A DNA stretch of 61,488 nt from Rhodococcus sp. 1168 (lineage in GTDB: Bacteria; Actinomycetota; Actinomycetes; Mycobacteriales; Mycobacteriaceae): positions 1 to 61,488 of the forward strand of contig NZ_MKKY01000063.1 of NCBI RefSeq assembly GCF_002091955.1, read 5' to 3'. Numbering within the stretch: the stretch's first letter is position 1; every line of letters begins with the position of its first letter. Made by a program: the position numbers and the translations under genes. Below, piece by piece: positions 8,479 to 17,602 of this stretch. The notes under the pieces were generated by a model, which saw only the letters and a list, made by a program, of their open reading frames with translations, was not told where the DNA came from and did not search any database.

Positions 8479-8907
8479 GCTGTTCCTTCTCTTTCTAACA
8501 CCGGATGCGGCGGACAGTGCATACAGTCCACCGGGCCGGTTCCGACCGTTGTACTTCCTGATCCCCCTCGCGAGGAACCCCTGCAATACAGAGATCCCTT
8601 CAGGAAACGCTCTGAAAAGCACACCGTTCGCAACATTAGTTTCTGCGAACGTGAAAACGAACACAGAAGCTGCGACCAAGGCAAGTGAACCATGTTCCCA
8701 GCAATCGCAACAGTCAGACTGAACACTTTCCGAACAATTTGTCCATCATGGTGATCGCAGTGCCGACCTCCGACACCATCGAGTGTCTTCACCAGCATCG
8801 ATACCGTCCCACTGCAGGTCCCGGACCGACTGACCGATAGCATGAAACCGCAGGTCGTGGGCCTTGTCGATGTATGCAGTCTGTTCGATTTCAAGTACGG
8901 AGAACAC
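8479..8907. promoter_or_regulatory. Divergent cspA/helicase intergenic region
   Basis: About 430 bases hold the starts of cspA (minus) and the helicase gene (plus). Open frames extend through it on the minus strand in the cspA frame but show no protein-like composition. The length is consistent with a long cspA leader. I could not place either promoter with confidence. Confidence 0.45.
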
Positions 8908-11265
8908 GTGACCCAACCGGTTCCACAGCAGAGCTACGGTCGCGCACTCCTGGACCGAGTGCTCGCCGGCACCCCCTCCGGGGAGGATCCGTTGACCCAC
9001 ATCGCGGAGTTGCCGGGGAGGGCATCGCAATTCGTCGACTGGCCGTCGTGGCTGAAGCCCGAAGTAAGCCGCACCCTGATCTCCCGAGGAATCACCCGAC
9101 CGTGGAGTCATCAGGCTCACGCCGCGACGCTCGCCATCGGTGGTCAGCACGTAGTCTTGTCCACCGGTACGGCGTCGGGAAAGTCGCTGGCATACCAGAT
9201 GCCGATCTTGTCGACGCTTCTCCACGAACCCCGCGCGACGGCACTGTATCTGGCACCGACGAAGGCGCTGGGCGCGGACCAACTCCGCAGTACCATCTCC
9301 ATCACCGACGAGTTACGCACCGAAGCACCAGAATTGGGTGAGGTCTTCCCGTGCTCGTACGACGGCGACACCCCCATCGAGACCCGACAGTGGGCCCGCG
9401 CCAATGCACGCTGGATTTTCACGAATCCGGACATGGTGCACATCGGGATTCTCGGCGCGCACGAACGGTGGGCGAGATTCTTACGGAACTTGAAATTCGT
9501 GGTCGTCGACGAATGCCACTACTACCGTGGCGTGTTCGGTTCCAATGTGGCACTGATCCTTCGGCGCCTTCGACGCATCTGCGCGCGTTACGGCGCCACA
9601 CCCACCTTCATTCTGGCGAGTGCCACGACGGCCGATCCGGGAGCAGCAGCTACCCGCCTCGTCGGCGCTCCCTGCGCACAGGTCACCGAGGACGGATCTC
9701 CGCACGGCCCCCGCACAGTGGCACTGTGGGAACCGCCGCTGCTGAAAACAATCACGGGTGAGAACGGGGCGCCGGTTCGCCGGTCGGCAGGCGCCGAAGC
9801 GTCGCGCATCATGGCCGACCTCATGATAGAAGGCGCTCGCACACTGACATTCGTCCGATCCAGACGAGGCGCCGAGGTCACTGCCCTCGGCACTCAGCGA
9901 CTGCTCGCCGACGTCGATCGAGATCTACCCGCTCGGGTTGCCGCATACCGTGCGGGATATCTCGCCGACGATCGACGGAAATTGGAGTCGGATCTTTCCG
10001 ACGGCACATTACTCGGTGTCGCCACGACCAACGCTCTCGAATTGGGCGTCGACATCGCCGGTCTCGACGCGGTCATCGTCGCAGGATTTCCAGGGACCGT
10101 CGCCTCGTTCTGGCAGCAGGCCGGCCGCTCGGGAAGGCGAGGAGAGGGATCTCTCGTCGTCCTCGTCGGCCGCGACGATCCACTGGACACGTACCTGGTT
10201 CACCATCCCGCAGCATTGTTGGACAAGCCCATCGAGGCGACGGTCACCGATCCGACCAACCCGTACATTCTCCGCCCGCAAATACTATGCGCTGCAGCCG
10301 AATTACCGATAACTGCCGAAGAGGCAGTGGAGCTGCAGGCCGAGTCGGTGCTGACCGCTCTGGCTGCCGACGGGCTGGTTCGCAAACGCCCGCACGGATG
10401 GTTCATCACACCCGAGGGCCAGAACCGGACTCCGCATGCCGCCGTGAACATACGCGGCGGCATCGGCGTTCAGGTCGCCATCGTCGACGGCGGTTCGGGT
10501 CGCATGCTCGGGACCGTCGATGGTGGCCGTGCCCCTGCCACAGCGCATCCCGGCGCCGTTCACATTCATCAGGGTGAATCGTTCGTCGTCGACGAGCTGG
10601 ATCTCGAGGACGGAATCGCACTCGTCCACCCCGAGCAGCCCGACTGGAGTACCTCTGCCCGCGAGAGAACCGACATCGTGGTCACGGCCGTGCACTCCCA
10701 ACAGGATTTCGGCGAGGTGACCACCGCGCTAGTCCAGGTGAACGTCACCCATCAGGTCGTGGGTTACCTTCGCCGACTGCACTCCGGGGAGGTCCTCGAC
10801 TCCATCGATCTCGACATGCCCGAACAGACACTCGACACCCGCGCGGTGATGTACACGATCACACCGGAGCTACTCGAAGCCAGAGGGATACCGGCGGAAC
10901 GATTCCCGGGATCACTCCACGCCGCCGAACACGCGGCCATCGGCCTGCTTCCGCTCATCGCAACCTGTGATCGCTGGGACATCGGCGGCGTGTCGACGGC
11001 CCTGCACCCGGACACCGGACTGCCCACGATCTTCGTCTACGACGGTTACGACGGCGGCGCAGGATTCGCCGACCGAGGACACAGTGCACTCCGGCAATGG
11101 CTGGCCGCGACGAAGGATGCCATCGAATCATGCGAGTGCCAGACCGGCTGTCCGTCGTGCATTCAGTCGCCGAAATGCGGCAACGGTAACGATCCGCTGG
11201 ACAAGCCTGGCGCCGTCGTGGTGTTGGAAACGGTCCTCGGCGCACTCCGGGCCGGGCCGCGCTGA
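8908..11265 (+). CDS. DEAD/DEAH-box helicase, MrfA/YprA type (DUF1998)
   Basis: A superfamily 2 helicase of about 785 residues, the homologue of Rv3649. The Q-motif/P-loop region reads LSTGTASGKS (about 85-94). Motif II is VVDECHYY (DECH at 201-204), followed by ASATTAD (motif III) and, in the second RecA lobe, GRSGRRGEG (motif VI). The C-terminal DUF1998 module carries cysteines at about 742, 744, 748, 751 and 757 (CECQTGCPSC...C), the zinc/iron site of MrfA-type proteins. B. subtilis MrfA repairs mitomycin C damage, so a DNA repair role is likely. I chose GTG 8908 because GGAG lies 5 bases upstream; an ATG at 8842 is in frame but lacks a ribosome site. Confidence 0.9.
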   Translation: MTQPVPQQSYGRALLDRVLAGTPSGEDPLTHIAELPGRASQFVDWPSWLKPEVSRTLISRGITRPWSHQAHAATLAIGGQHVVLSTGTASGKSLAYQMPILSTLLHEPRATALYLAPTKALGADQLRSTISITDELRTEAPELGEVFPCSYDGDTPIETRQWARANARWIFTNPDMVHIGILGAHERWARFLRNLKFVVVDECHYYRGVFGSNVALILRRLRRICARYGATPTFILASATTADPGAAATRLVGAPCAQVTEDGSPHGPRTVALWEPPLLKTITGENGAPVRRSAGAEASRIMADLMIEGARTLTFVRSRRGAEVTALGTQRLLADVDRDLPARVAAYRAGYLADDRRKLESDLSDGTLLGVATTNALELGVDIAGLDAVIVAGFPGTVASFWQQAGRSGRRGEGSLVVLVGRDDPLDTYLVHHPAALLDKPIEATVTDPTNPYILRPQILCAAAELPITAEEAVELQAESVLTALAADGLVRKRPHGWFITPEGQNRTPHAAVNIRGGIGVQVAIVDGGSGRMLGTVDGGRAPATAHPGAVHIHQGESFVVDELDLEDGIALVHPEQPDWSTSARERTDIVVTAVHSQQDFGEVTTALVQVNVTHQVVGYLRRLHSGEVLDSIDLDMPEQTLDTRAVMYTITPELLEARGIPAERFPGSLHAAEHAAIGLLPLIATCDRWDIGGVSTALHPDTGLPTIFVYDGYDGGAGFADRGHSALRQWLAATKDAIESCECQTGCPSCIQSPKCGNGNDPLDKPGAVVVLETVLGALRAGPR

Positions 11266-11281
11266 GGTAGCTCCTACCTCG
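11264..11281 (+). terminator. Short hairpin just after the helicase gene
   Basis: GAGGTAG and CTACCTC form a 7-pair stem with a 3-base loop that overlaps the helicase stop. There is no T tract, so this is only a weak terminator candidate. The remaining 280 bases up to the next gene show no other structure that I can support. Confidence 0.35.
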
Positions 11282-11562
11282 GGTCCGCAGATAACTGGGC
11301 AATTGCGAATAGCTCAGGCGGACACATCCGCAGGAAGAATGATCGAGCCCAGGGGCATCTTTCTCCTGGTTGTACAGCTGACCCGTCGGCTCATGTCCGC
11401 CATCCCGGGCGTACCTCCGGCTGATTTTCGAATGGCGCAATCCCAGTGAGAGAGACTGTGGACTGATTGCCGTGATTTAGGTCATATGGTGGTTCGCCTA
11501 TGGCGAGCGCAACATGTTCCCACCGAGACCGTTCGTCTCGACACAATCCAGGAGGTTCTCAG

Positions 11563-13164
11563 GTGACACTTTCAAGGCAACGCCGGCGCGGCACGGTAGC
11601 CGTCGCCGTCTTAGCCAGCGGCCTATTGCTGGCGGGCTGTGCGAGCGGTGGTGGTAGCAGTTCCGGCCCACAGACCGACCCCGGCGCTGTCGGCGTCATC
11701 GGTGACCAGGCCGAAGGCGGCACTCCTGTGGAAGGCGGCACGTTGAGCTTTGCCGGGTATTCACCCGTGGCCAGCCTCGATCCGACCAAGACCCAGCCCA
11801 CCGGCGCAACCGGCGGCACCGAAATGGCAGCGGTTTACGACCTCCTCGTACGTTACGATTCCGCCTCCGATTCTTACGAGCCTCAGCTCGCGAAGGCGCT
11901 TACCTCGAGCGACGATTACAAGACGTGGACCCTCGAGTTGCGGGACGGAGTCACCTTCAGCGACGGCACGCCACTCGACGCCAAGGCCGTAATTGCCAGT
12001 ACCAATCGCTTCAACGAACGGCGCGGTGGCGGCAGTCAAGCATTCACCGCCGGTGTCAAGTCCATGGAGGCCACCAACGACTCCACGGTGGTCTACACCA
12101 TGAACCAGCCATGGTCCGAGTTCCCCTCGCTGCTCGTCTACGGCCACGGCATGGTCGTCGCGCCCAGCTCGGATCAGCCCGACGGCTCGTTCAAGCCAAT
12201 CGGCGCAGGTGCCTTCACGTTGGAGAGCCTGACTCCCGGCGCAGACGTTGTGCTGAAGGCCCGGCCGGACTACTTCAACGGCAAGCCGCACCTGGACACA
12301 CTGAAGTTCGTCACGATCAGCGACGAGCAGCCCAAGGTCGACGCCCTCAACTCGGGCGGCCTCAACATGGCATACCTGCGCGACGCCGCAGTCGTCGACG
12401 AGGCATCGGCCAACCTTCCGGGCTACTACGAGACGAACAGTCTCTCCGCAGTGGTCAGTATCAACCAGCGTGAAGGCCGTCCAGCTGCGGACGTCCGGGT
12501 ACGTAAGGCGATGCAGTTGGCCGTCGACCCCGAGGCAATCGATCAGCGCGCACGTGGCGGCAAGGGCATGCCCGGTACCGAGATCTTCCAGCCTTGGTCC
12601 AAGTGGCACAACGACATTGCACCCGTGGAGATGAGTACGGAAGAGGCCAAGGCTCTCGTCGAGGCTGCGAAGGCAGACGGCTTCAGCGGCAATATGACCT
12701 ACTTCACCCCCCAGACGCAGGCGGCCCAGGCCACTGCACTGACAATCCAGGCGATGTTGGCACCGATCGGTATCAACGTCAACATCGAGTACGCGGCATC
12801 GGTCACCGACATCGTCAAGCGCCTGTACATCGACAAAGACTTCGACATCGCCACCGGCGCGCTCAGCATCCAGGACACCGCGCCGTTCCAGCGCCTGTAC
12901 GGCGCGTTGAACTCCACGTCGACGAACAACATCGGCGGCGTCAACGACCCGAAGATGGACGAGATCGTCACCAGTGTCCAAACCGCAACCAATGACGAGG
13001 CGAAGCTCGAAGCATTGAGCAACCTACAGGTAGAGGTCAACGAGAACGTGCCGTTCCTGGCCCTTGCCTCCGGTGCCAACTTCCTGGCATGGACCGACAA
13101 CGTGCACGGCGCAGTACCAAGCCTGGACGCAATGGTGCTTCTGGACAAGGCCTGGGTCGAGTAG
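11563..13164 (+). CDS. Peptide-type ABC transporter substrate-binding lipoprotein (first of two)
   Basis: A family 5 solute-binding protein (SBP_bac_5) of 533 residues. GTG 11563 is the start: GGAGG stands 8 bases upstream and the signal peptide begins right after it. The lipobox LLAGC gives a lipidated Cys near residue 26. The mature protein shows the family pattern ALTSSDDYKTWTLELRDGV, FSDGTPLDAKAV and REGRPAADVRVRKAM. It should sit on the outer membrane face and capture peptides or similar solutes. It is transcribed towards a convergent five-gene transporter operon that ends in a second, related binding protein. It has no permease of its own nearby, so it probably feeds that transporter. 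Confidence 0.88.
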   Translation: MTLSRQRRRGTVAVAVLASGLLLAGCASGGGSSSGPQTDPGAVGVIGDQAEGGTPVEGGTLSFAGYSPVASLDPTKTQPTGATGGTEMAAVYDLLVRYDSASDSYEPQLAKALTSSDDYKTWTLELRDGVTFSDGTPLDAKAVIASTNRFNERRGGGSQAFTAGVKSMEATNDSTVVYTMNQPWSEFPSLLVYGHGMVVAPSSDQPDGSFKPIGAGAFTLESLTPGADVVLKARPDYFNGKPHLDTLKFVTISDEQPKVDALNSGGLNMAYLRDAAVVDEASANLPGYYETNSLSAVVSINQREGRPAADVRVRKAMQLAVDPEAIDQRARGGKGMPGTEIFQPWSKWHNDIAPVEMSTEEAKALVEAAKADGFSGNMTYFTPQTQAAQATALTIQAMLAPIGINVNIEYAASVTDIVKRLYIDKDFDIATGALSIQDTAPFQRLYGALNSTSTNNIGGVNDPKMDEIVTSVQTATNDEAKLEALSNLQVEVNENVPFLALASGANFLAWTDNVHGAVPSLDAMVLLDKAWVE

Positions 13165-13686
13165 TAACCGCTCGACCGTGTCACCTGAACAGTGAGGTGG
13201 CATGACCTAGAGAACTGCACGCAGAACGCCGCCTGCCCGGTACGTCAACGCCAGTTGTCGCACCGGGCAGTCTGCTGTCTCCACCCTTTCCACCCTTTCC
13301 ACCGTGTCCGGCGGCGTCGAAGGATTGCACCACGACTCCGCGGCCGGCATCGGCTGGTACTTCTTTGCTCGACGTCAGGGACTGGTCATCTTATCGAATA
13401 GTCCTGAGCGACAAGATAACCTGATGCGCGCCCGTCGGTAGGACTCGTCGCGTACACCGGCCGGGGGTACTGGTCGACGGCATGGTGCACGAATGTCCGA
13501 GGCGAATTCCACGCTCTTGGGGCGAGCAAGGCATCAGGGACAAAAGGAAGCGAGGGCCTCTCGGTTATCGGGTGCATTGTACGCACACCGGCACCGGAGG
13601 CCCTCGCCTTCGTCACGCCTACTCGGGAACTACACCTCGCCGGCGCGCTTACCTATCCCTGAATTTTCCGAACTGCCTGTGCGCGA
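13165..13686. other. Intergenic region between convergent binding-protein genes
   Basis: About 520 bases between two converging genes. It contains a weak hairpin just after the upstream stop (CACCT/AGGTG, about 13185-13200), a longer imperfect stem at 13384-13421 and a strong one at 13550-13607. The run at about 13280-13303 contains a short direct repeat (TCCACCCTT twice). Frames that cross the region look random. Confidence 0.5.
13550..13607. terminator. Strong hairpin between convergent genes
   Basis: GCGAGGGCCTC at 13550-13560 pairs perfectly with GAGGCCCTCGC at 13597-13607, with a 36-base loop. It lies 80 bases beyond the stop of the minus-strand binding protein and can serve both directions. 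No T tract is present. Confidence 0.5.
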
Positions 13687-15309
13687 TCAGGACTCGACCC
13701 ACGCTTTGTCGAACAGCATGATGCCAGTGGCAGTGGGCACGACTTCGTGCACGTCCTTCTGCCACGCCCAAAACGCGGCAAGCCCGCTGATGGGTACCGA
13801 TGGCACAGTGTCGTTCCAGAGGCTCTGGACTCGGGCGATCACATCGCGCGCAGCATCATCGTCGGGGGCCGCCTGGAGCTCCTTCAACAAGCCGTCCATC
13901 TCCGGATTCGCATACCCGGTTGTGTTCCTCATCGATGTGCTGGAGAGGACGGACTGCAGACCCGCGTCTGGAATCGACTCGTACAGACCGATCCCGGCAT
14001 GAGCCAGATCGAATTCATGTTTGACATAGACGCTGTTCAGTAGATCCCCAGCGTTGTTGGCGTAGACGATGTCCACTGTGAAACCGACGGCTTGCAGCAA
14101 CGACTGCACCGCCAGGCCGATCGCTTGATCCTTGGGCTCGTTGAGAACGGTGTACTTCAGACGCCCGTCGTAGCCGTCTGCCTTTACCTCGTTCAGCAAC
14201 TCGGTGGCCTTGGCCGGATCGTAGACAGGGCCGGCAACATCGGTATGCCACTGCGACGTCTGTCCGAACAACTCGGATCCGGGAAGGCCCTGGCCTTCTT
14301 CAGCGCGCTGGTCGATGAGGTCGGGGTCAATGGCATGCGAGATCGCCTGTCGTACCCGCACGTCTGTGCCTGGACGACCTTCGCGGTTGTTGATCAGCTC
14401 GGCTCCGCCGGCATTGAGGACATCGACGAATCCGGGATAACCGGCATCTTTCGCAGCGTTGATTGCCGATCCCAGGCCGCGAATGTAGGCAACGTCGAGT
14501 TGGCCCGCTTCCAGTGACTCGAAGTTCTCTTGTGGGCCGTTCAACGCCACCATGCGTAGACTGGCCAAATTCGGTGTCCCGCCGTAGTAGTCGGGGTTCG
14601 CGGTGAACGTGCGTTCCTCGCCGGGGAGAAAACCTGCCTCGGTGAAGGGACCGGCCCCAACCGGAGTGAACTTCTCACCTTGCTGTGCACCTGGGGCGAC
14701 GATCATGCCGTGGCCCAAGGCCAGCATCGACGGAAACCTGGGCCATGGATTTGTGAGACGGAAGATGACGGTCGAACTATCTTGCGCCTCGGTCGATTTC
14801 ACCGACTGTTTCCATAGATCTGCACCATTACCGCCGCCGGCGTTGTAGCGCTCGATGCTCGCGACTACCGCTGCGGCATCCAACGGCGTGCCGTCGCTGA
14901 AGCGCACTCCCTCACGTAGACGCAGGGTCCATGTCGTGTCGTCTGTGCTTTCCAATGATTCGGCGAGCTGGGGTGAGAACTCCCCGGACTCGATGTCGTA
15001 TTTCATGAGCACGTCGTATACGGCAGCGAGCGCCTCGCCACCCTGGCCGCCGCGGGCTGTGGCTCGGAGAGGGTCCAGCGTCGGAGTGAGAAGTTGTACA
15101 CCGTAGGTGAGGGTGCCGCCGGTGACCGGATCGCCACCGTCGGATTGGATGTTCACCAGTCCGGTCTCGTACGTTCCGCTGCCGGAATCGGCGCCATCAC
15201 CGTTGGCCCCGCCCGAGCACGCTGCGAGTACAACGCCTGCTCCGACCAGCGCGACGGCGATACGACTGGAGCGACCGATCGTCCGCTGTCCATAAAACAT
15301 GGAAATCAT
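13687..15309 (-). CDS. Peptide-type ABC transporter substrate-binding lipoprotein (second of two)
   Basis: A family 5 solute-binding protein of 540 residues. The signal peptide ends in the lipobox VLAAC (Cys near residue 31). Family blocks include LRLREGVRFSDGTPLDAAAV and NREGRPGTDVRVRQAISHAI. It is related to the convergent binding protein (shared order of motifs and the same end, LDKAWVE versus FDKAWVE) but clearly diverged. The ATG at 15309 has AAGGAA 6 bases upstream. It is the last gene of a permease-permease-ATPase-ATPase-binding-protein operon, separated from the ATPase by about 97 bases. Confidence 0.9.
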   Translation of the reverse strand: MISMFYGQRTIGRSSRIAVALVGAGVVLAACSGGANGDGADSGSGTYETGLVNIQSDGGDPVTGGTLTYGVQLLTPTLDPLRATARGGQGGEALAAVYDVLMKYDIESGEFSPQLAESLESTDDTTWTLRLREGVRFSDGTPLDAAAVVASIERYNAGGGNGADLWKQSVKSTEAQDSSTVIFRLTNPWPRFPSMLALGHGMIVAPGAQQGEKFTPVGAGPFTEAGFLPGEERTFTANPDYYGGTPNLASLRMVALNGPQENFESLEAGQLDVAYIRGLGSAINAAKDAGYPGFVDVLNAGGAELINNREGRPGTDVRVRQAISHAIDPDLIDQRAEEGQGLPGSELFGQTSQWHTDVAGPVYDPAKATELLNEVKADGYDGRLKYTVLNEPKDQAIGLAVQSLLQAVGFTVDIVYANNAGDLLNSVYVKHEFDLAHAGIGLYESIPDAGLQSVLSSTSMRNTTGYANPEMDGLLKELQAAPDDDAARDVIARVQSLWNDTVPSVPISGLAAFWAWQKDVHEVVPTATGIMLFDKAWVES

Positions 15310-15406
15310 GTGGGTTCCTTGTATGTGCGTGCAGTTCGACGGATGAGAACGTCAGACAACGACCCTCTGGGACAGTTCGCCGCGAGGGGGCAGGTAAAAG
15401 CTGGGA

Positions 15407-16393
15407 CTACACGTTGTGGCAGGCCACGAAGTGGTCCTTGCCGACCTCCCGTAACAGTGGCTCTTCGGCTGCGCACTGCTCGGTCGCGAGTGGACAACGG
15501 GTCCGAAAACGGCAACCCGACGGTGGGTTCAGAGGGGAGGGCAGGTCGCCCTCGATGATCTCGATCTCGTCCTCCCCATCCCGCGATCGGTTCGGATCCG
15601 GAATCGAGTCGAGCAGCAGTCGGGTGTACGGATGCATCCCGGTGTTCTGAACATCGTCGGTCGGCGCGACCTCGCAGACCTTACCGAGGTACATCACCAT
15701 GATCCGGTCGCTGATGTTCTTCACCACGGCCATGTTGTGGGCGATGAAGATCATCGAGAACTCGAATTCCTTCTTGGTTTTCTCCAGAAGGTTCAAGATC
15801 TGCGCCTGCACCGACACGTCGAGGCTCGAGACCGGCTCGTCACAGATGAGCAGCTTCGGCCGGAGCATCAAAGCGCGTGCGATACACACACGCTGGCATT
15901 GGCCGCCCGACAGTTCGCCCGCCGTCTTCTCCATCACTGCATCCGGATCCAGGCCCACTGCACTGAGCAGCTCACGGGTCATGGCTTCGAGCTTGGCCTT
16001 GTTCTTGGTCCCCCAGATGCGAGGTCCCTCGGTGACAAGATGCTTGACCTTGCGGCGCGGGTTCAGCGATGAGATCGGGTCCTGCATGATCATCTGCATC
16101 TGGTTGCGGGTGATCCGCAGACTCGACGCGGACATGTCACCGAGGACCATGTCATCGAGCGTCACGGTGCCGGACGTGGGCTTGGGCAACTGTAGGACCG
16201 CGCGCCCGGCGGTGGATTTCCCGCAACCCGACTCCCCGACGATGCCCAGTGTCTCCCCTGGGACGAGGTCGAAGCTGATGCCGGAGACCGCGTGCACGGT
16301 CTGTTTGCCTGCGGGGAATTCCACCAACAGGTTCTCGACGGTCAAGACCCGCTTCTCGTCTTCGCGCATGTGTGCGGTACCGCTGCCAGCCAT
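15407..16393 (-). CDS. Peptide ABC transporter ATP-binding protein, DppF type
   Basis: A 328-residue nucleotide-binding subunit. Walker A is GESGCGKST, the signature is LSGGQCQRV, Walker B is LLICDEPVSSLD, and the C-terminal oligopeptide-ATPase tail carries CRFRTRCPLATEQC, the cysteine cluster common in DppD/DppF proteins. It powers import through the two upstream permeases. The start ATG overlaps the stop of the preceding ATPase gene by one base (TAATG), showing translational coupling. The signature has Cys where most members have Gln or Lys (GGQCQRV), which is tolerated in this family. Confidence 0.92.
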   Translation of the reverse strand: MAGSGTAHMREDEKRVLTVENLLVEFPAGKQTVHAVSGISFDLVPGETLGIVGESGCGKSTAGRAVLQLPKPTSGTVTLDDMVLGDMSASSLRITRNQMQMIMQDPISSLNPRRKVKHLVTEGPRIWGTKNKAKLEAMTRELLSAVGLDPDAVMEKTAGELSGGQCQRVCIARALMLRPKLLICDEPVSSLDVSVQAQILNLLEKTKKEFEFSMIFIAHNMAVVKNISDRIMVMYLGKVCEVAPTDDVQNTGMHPYTRLLLDSIPDPNRSRDGEDEIEIIEGDLPSPLNPPSGCRFRTRCPLATEQCAAEEPLLREVGKDHFVACHNV

Positions 16394-17535
16394 TACACAG
16401 TCTCCAAGTCCAGCTTGCGTCCGGCCGCGGTGCGCCCGGCCTTCTCGTTGGCGGCCAACGCCGCGGCACCCTCGGCTGTGCCGACGGGGAAGTGACATGC
16501 GGCCTCGTGCGGATGCACCGCCGCGGCAGAGTCTGCAGTGGCGACCAATTCGGGCGGCAGCGTAAGACACTTCTCCTGTGCGTACCGGCACCGAGTCGCG
16601 AATGAACAACCCTCAGCCGGCTTCGTCATATCCGGCAACCCGCCTTCGATGGCCTCGAGGACCGTGTGCGGCGCATCTTCGATTCGCGGGATCGCCGACA
16701 GCAGCGCCTCGGTGTACGGATGACGCGGCTGCGCGAACAACTGCCGTGTTGGCGCGGTCTCCACTATTCGGCCCGCGTACATTACGGCGACGCGGTCCGT
16801 CTGGCCGGCGACGACGCCCAGGTCGTGGCTGATCAAGATCCCGGCCATCCCCGTTTCCTTGCGGAGCGAGTCGAGCAACTCGAGGATTTGCTTTTGCACC
16901 GTCACATCGAGCGCCGTCGTCGGCTCGTCCGCGATGGTCAAAATGGGGTCGCACGCCAGCGCCATCGCAATGACTACACGCTGGCGCATACCTCCCGAAA
17001 GCTCATGTGGGTATTGGTCCACCCGGCGGGTCGGCTCGGGGATTCGCACCTTACGCAGCAACTCGATCGCACGCTCCCGGGCCTGCTTCTTGTCCAGGCC
17101 CAGATGGGCTCGGATCGACTCGGTAAGGTGCGTGCCGATGTGCTTGAACGGGTTGAGCGCCGTCATCGGGTCCTGGAACACCATCGCGATGTCCTTGCCC
17201 CACAGACCCTGCTGTTCCTTGCGGGTAAGCGCCTGCATATCGCGGCCCTGGAACCGAATCTCGCCGGCGACGGTGGTCGTGCCACCGTTGGAGACCAGGC
17301 CCATGATGGTCTGCCCGAGCACCGATTTTCCGGAACCGGACTCGCCGACCAGGCCCAGGGTTTCGCCCGCGGCGAGGGTCAAGCTCACACGGTCGACGGC
17401 GCGCAATTGGCCCCGCTTGGTGCGAAAGTGCGTGGACACATTCTCCACTGTCAGCAGCGGTCCCGCCGCCGCATGGTCTGGCGTTCCGGCGGCTGCCGTC
17501 GTAACACCCGTGCCAGGCTTTTCGTGCTTATTCAT
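16393..17535 (-). CDS. Peptide ABC transporter ATP-binding protein, DppD type
   Basis: A 380-residue ATPase with Walker A GESGSGKS, signature LSGGMRQRV, Walker B LTIADEPTTALD and a terminal cysteine-containing oligopeptide-ATPase tail (GCSFATRCRYAQEKC). It pairs with the DppF-type ATPase that follows. ATG 17535 is chosen because GGGAG lies just upstream; the frame is open further back but the added sequence is arginine-rich noise. The last codons run into a C-terminal extension ending KLDLETV. The gene sits about 67 bases after the second permease. Confidence 0.92.
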   Translation of the reverse strand: MNKHEKPGTGVTTAAAGTPDHAAAGPLLTVENVSTHFRTKRGQLRAVDRVSLTLAAGETLGLVGESGSGKSVLGQTIMGLVSNGGTTTVAGEIRFQGRDMQALTRKEQQGLWGKDIAMVFQDPMTALNPFKHIGTHLTESIRAHLGLDKKQARERAIELLRKVRIPEPTRRVDQYPHELSGGMRQRVVIAMALACDPILTIADEPTTALDVTVQKQILELLDSLRKETGMAGILISHDLGVVAGQTDRVAVMYAGRIVETAPTRQLFAQPRHPYTEALLSAIPRIEDAPHTVLEAIEGGLPDMTKPAEGCSFATRCRYAQEKCLTLPPELVATADSAAAVHPHEAACHFPVGTAEGAAALAANEKAGRTAAGRKLDLETV

Positions 17536-17602
17536 CGGTGAACTCCCGCTTTGCCATGTAGGGCCAGGACTGAGGCGATACGGACACTGTCCGCTCTCGC
17601 CG

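Noticed and set aside
11761..12981. A 406-codon open frame antisense to the first binding-protein gene
   Set aside because: Same cause: a mirror of the real gene with unlikely composition and no family features.
13386..13616. A 76-codon minus-strand frame between the two binding-protein genes
   Set aside because: It crosses the strong hairpin, has no ribosome site and no recognisable motif.
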